From Oscillospiraceae bacterium (GTDB taxonomy: Bacteria; Bacillota; Clostridia; Oscillospirales; Oscillospiraceae), in NCBI GenBank assembly GCA_031288675.1, contig JAITQY010000168.1, forward strand, positions 1 to 8,188: 8,188 nt of DNA, read 5' to 3'. How positions within the stretch are numbered: the stretch's first letter is position 1; every line of letters begins with the position of its first letter. This document shows, piece by piece, positions 6,627 to 8,188 of this stretch. The notes below the pieces were generated by a model, which saw only the letters and a list, made by a program, of their open reading frames with translations, did not search any database and was not told the DNA's origin. A program made the translations under genes and the position numbers.

Positions 6627-6951
6627 CCTGCTGCTTATTGCTGTGTTACTGCTGTTCGCGGCAGTCGGCGTTTGGCGTAGTATTACAGACGCCGTTAACT
6701 CCGTAAATGCAGTGAGCGCGGTTATCAGAGTGAACGGTGAAGTTCAAGAGGTTCTTCCGCTTGACAAAGACAGTGAGACTACGGTTACGGGTTATAATGG
6801 CGGCGTTAATATTATTGTGATACGCAGCCGTATAATCTATGTTGGTGAAGCGGATTGCCCGGATTTGCTGTGCGTTAAACATAAACCTATTTCTGATTCC
6901 GGTGAGCTTATTGTGTGTCTGCCTCACAGAGTCTCGGTGACGTTAGAATGA
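6595..6951 (+). CDS. NusG domain II-containing membrane-anchored protein
   Basis: The 118-residue product has one N-terminal membrane segment (about 11-27), then a small extracytoplasmic beta-rich domain. The pattern is that of the NusG_II family (Pfam PF07009 by recall): AVIRVNGEVQEVLPLDKD, GGVNIIVIRSRIIYVGEADCPDLLC and a closing GELIVCLPHRVSVTLE. Cys88, Cys93 and Cys108 are the conserved cysteines. The domain is named for similarity to the second domain of some NusG proteins, and its function is unproven. I chose the ATG at 6595 because homologues start just before the membrane segment and TGGAAA lies 8 nt upstream. A frame opening at 6511 would add 28 atypical residues. It overlaps apbE by 32 nt and the next gene by ATGA. 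In Firmicutes this family commonly lies beside Gx transporter and FMN/ApbE genes, as here. Confidence 0.88.
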   Translation: MLKRIGFTRNDLLLIAVLLLFAAVGVWRSITDAVNSVNAVSAVIRVNGEVQEVLPLDKDSETTVTGYNGGVNIIVIRSRIIYVGEADCPDLLCVKHKPISDSGELIVCLPHRVSVTLE

Positions 6952-7454
6952 TAACCGCTAAGAACCTTGCTGCGCTGGGGTTGCTTCTTGCGGCAGCCGT
7001 TATGCTCAGTTGGCTAGAGAGCCTTTTGCCTCCGCCCGTACCGAGCGTTCCGGGAATTAAGCTTGGTCTGGCTAACTTGCCGGTAGTGTTATTGCTCTAT
7101 AGTGAAAGGCGCTTTCCGCGCTTCGTATTAAATGCGTTAACGCTCTCAATAGCGCGGGTTTTGATCGTTGGATTTATGTTTACGGGTCTTTTTAACGTAG
7201 TATATTCGCTTTCCGGAGCGGTCGTTAGCTTTTTCGTTATGTTGTTATGTAAGCTTACAAAAAAATTCTCTGTCATCGGTGTAAGCGTTGCCGGAGGAAC
7301 GGCTCATAACCTCGCACAACTTATGATTGCCGTAGCTGTAATGTCCGAACCGCGTTTGATGTCGTTGTATCCGGTATTGATAGTCAGCGGAATTGCCGCA
7401 GGATTCATCATTGGGGTTGTCGCAAGACTGGTTGACTTAATATTATATTGTTGA
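6948..7454 (+). CDS. Gx transporter family protein / heptaprenyl diphosphate synthase component I-like
   Basis: This 168-residue polytopic membrane protein has about five or six hydrophobic segments. Family hallmarks are ESLLPPPVPSVPGIKLGLAN (about 24-43) with the conserved PGIKLGLAN, YSLSGAVVSFFVML at about 86-99, and FSVIGVSVAGGTAHNLAQLM. Members are annotated either as heptaprenyl diphosphate synthase component I (PF07456 by recall) or as Gx transporters. The membrane topology fits an ECF-type substrate-binding or transport role better than a soluble prenyl synthase subunit, but the substrate is unknown. The start at 6948 overlaps the upstream stop in ATGA, indicating translational coupling. 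An in-frame ATG at 6915 would add 11 residues inside the upstream gene. It is last gene of the operon. Its TGA stop lies inside the -35 box of the next promoter. Confidence 0.86.
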   Translation: MITAKNLAALGLLLAAAVMLSWLESLLPPPVPSVPGIKLGLANLPVVLLLYSERRFPRFVLNALTLSIARVLIVGFMFTGLFNVVYSLSGAVVSFFVMLLCKLTKKFSVIGVSVAGGTAHNLAQLMIAVAVMSEPRLMSLYPVLIVSGIAAGFIIGVVARLVDLILYC

Positions 7455-7479
7455 CATTTACGCAAAAACAAGTTATAAT
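7451..7479 (+). promoter_or_regulatory. Consensus sigma-70/A promoter of the xdhC gene
   Basis: TTGACA (7451-7456), a 17-nt spacer and TATAAT (7474-7479): full consensus at both boxes and ideal spacing. The -35 box contains the TGA stop (7452-7454) of the upstream gene. The predicted start is near 7486, giving a leader of about 34 nt that ends in AGGAG (7509-7513), 6 nt before the ATG. The leader is too short for a typical riboswitch. Confidence 0.88.
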
Positions 7480-7483
7480 CTTA

Positions 7484-7500
7484 ACCACTTTATAGGTGGT
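7484..7500. promoter_or_regulatory. Small dyad at the xdhC transcription start
   Basis: ACCAC (7484-7488) and GTGGT (7496-7500) form a 5-bp inverted repeat around 7 nt, positioned at the predicted start site. It could be an operator or a weak 5' stem on the mRNA. It is too short to be sure. Confidence 0.25.
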
Positions 7501-7519
7501 AGTGTCTTAGGAGTGCTAA

Positions 7520-8188
7520 ATGAATATTTTCAAAAATGCTTTAGATTTGGTAAAACAGGGCAGGGAATTTTCCATACTGTCTAAGTACTCGCCGGACGGC
7601 GTTGTTAAAACAATTGCCGAGCGCGGTGAAGTGCGGGGCGAGTTCAACAGTCTTGGGGATGGCAATGCCGAACTCTTTGAATATTATGCGCTAAAACCGC
7701 GCTTGATAGTATTCGGCGGCGGACACATTGCCTTGCCGGTGACTTCGCTTGGAGCGATGTGCGGTTTTGACGTTGTAGTATACGATGACCGACCAGCGTT
7801 TGCTAATACGAAACGCTTCCCGGACGCTTCGGAGGTTTTGTGTGACTCTTTCGATAATGTTGCCAATCACCTAACTCTTTCCGACCATGATTACGTTGTG
7901 ATTGTTACCCGCGGACACCGTAATGATCAGGATTGCCTGCGGTATGTGCTTGCGCAGAACTCGGTTCCGTTCTATTGCGGAATGATAGGGAGTAAGCGAC
8001 GCGTTGCAATTGTCCTGAATCAGCTTCGTGATGAGGGATATTCTGCTGAGAAAATTGAAAAAATCAACAGTCCTATCGGTCTTGATATTGGCGCGGTAAC
8101 GCCGGAGGAAATAGCAGTCGCGATTGTAGGGCAGCTTATTGAGTACAAACGCCGTGAGGACAGACGCGGACATTATCACGGGAACTTC
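7520..8188 (+). CDS. XdhC-family molybdenum hydroxylase maturation factor, 3' end outside window
   Basis: XdhC proteins bind the molybdenum cofactor, help install the terminal sulfur ligand and hand it to xanthine dehydrogenase-type enzymes. The 223 visible residues run off the window without a stop. The C-terminal Rossmann domain is clear: LIVFGGGHIA (62-71), DDRPAFAN (89-96), VTRGH (129-133), GMIGSKRR (154-161) and the signature PIGLDIGAVTPEEIAVAIVGQL (split at 185-206). The N-terminal part before Gly66 is only about 60 residues. It lacks the usual XdhC_CoxI features (a GSxPR-like motif and GGC/GG.E), so this is a short or C-domain-type member. Start: ATG at 7520 with AGGAG 6 nt upstream. 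It has its own strong promoter, so it is probably regulated separately from the upstream genes. The hydroxylase it serves should lie to the right, but that is not visible. Confidence 0.85.
   Translation, partial: MNIFKNALDLVKQGREFSILSKYSPDGVVKTIAERGEVRGEFNSLGDGNAELFEYYALKPRLIVFGGGHIALPVTSLGAMCGFDVVVYDDRPAFANTKRFPDASEVLCDSFDNVANHLTLSDHDYVVIVTRGHRNDQDCLRYVLAQNSVPFYCGMIGSKRRVAIVLNQLRDEGYSAEKIEKINSPIGLDIGAVTPEEIAVAIVGQLIEYKRREDRRGHYHGNF

Noticed and set aside
6511..6951. Longer 146-codon version of the NusG domain II gene
   Set aside because: The extra 28 residues lie inside apbE in another frame, are unlike the family, and would place the membrane segment unusually far from the N-terminus. The ATG at 6595 fits better.

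Overview
This window looks like one end of an assembled bacterial contig. Its first 17 bases match the 3' end of an Illumina TruSeq adapter, so genuine sequence starts at 18. The last gene runs off the right edge. Dense gene packing, strong sigma-A/sigma-70-type promoters, AGGAG ribosome sites, and the set rodA, tsaE, tsaB, dapL, ApbE, NusG domain II protein, Gx transporter and XdhC suggest an anaerobic Firmicute of the Clostridia type. That placement is an inference from gene content, not from a marker phylogeny.

Left arm (18-2567, minus strand). The rightmost gene is rodA (lateral cell-wall glycosyltransferase). It is followed leftward by tsaE and tsaB (tRNA t6A37 modification) and an unrecognised gene with a cysteine cluster that is cut by the contig end. 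Gaps are 6 nt or less, or the genes overlap, so this reads as one operon. Its only visible promoter is a TTGACT-N17-TATAAT so close to the rodA ATG that the mRNA would be leaderless or nearly so.

Divergent intergenic region (2568-2947). It holds the rodA promoter firing left and two tandem extended -10 promoters firing right toward dapL. The leader from the upstream one is about 220 nt. I see no recognisable riboswitch, T-box or terminator in it.

Right arm (2948-7454, plus strand). The order is dapL (LL-diaminopimelate aminotransferase, lysine/peptidoglycan precursor), pyrG (CTP synthase), an ApbE-type FMN transferase lipoprotein, a NusG domain II membrane-anchored protein, and a Gx transporter/heptaprenyl-diphosphate-synthase-component-I-like membrane protein. 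The last four are separated by 1 to 7 nt or overlap, and there is no internal terminator, so co-transcription is likely. The last three form a membrane/flavinylation module, but no FMN-binding acceptor protein is encoded in the window.

Right end (7451-8188). A consensus TTGACA-N17-TATAAT promoter overlaps the stop codon of the Gx transporter gene. It drives an XdhC-family gene (molybdenum hydroxylase maturation) whose N-terminal domain looks reduced and whose 3' end lies outside the window.

I see no RNA genes, mobile elements, CRISPR arrays or convincing intrinsic terminators. Most of the window is ordinary housekeeping. The points worth a second look are the adapter, the possibly leaderless rodA operon, the 65-nt tsaE/tsaB overlap, the orphan flavinylation module, the Cys-cluster protein and the short XdhC.
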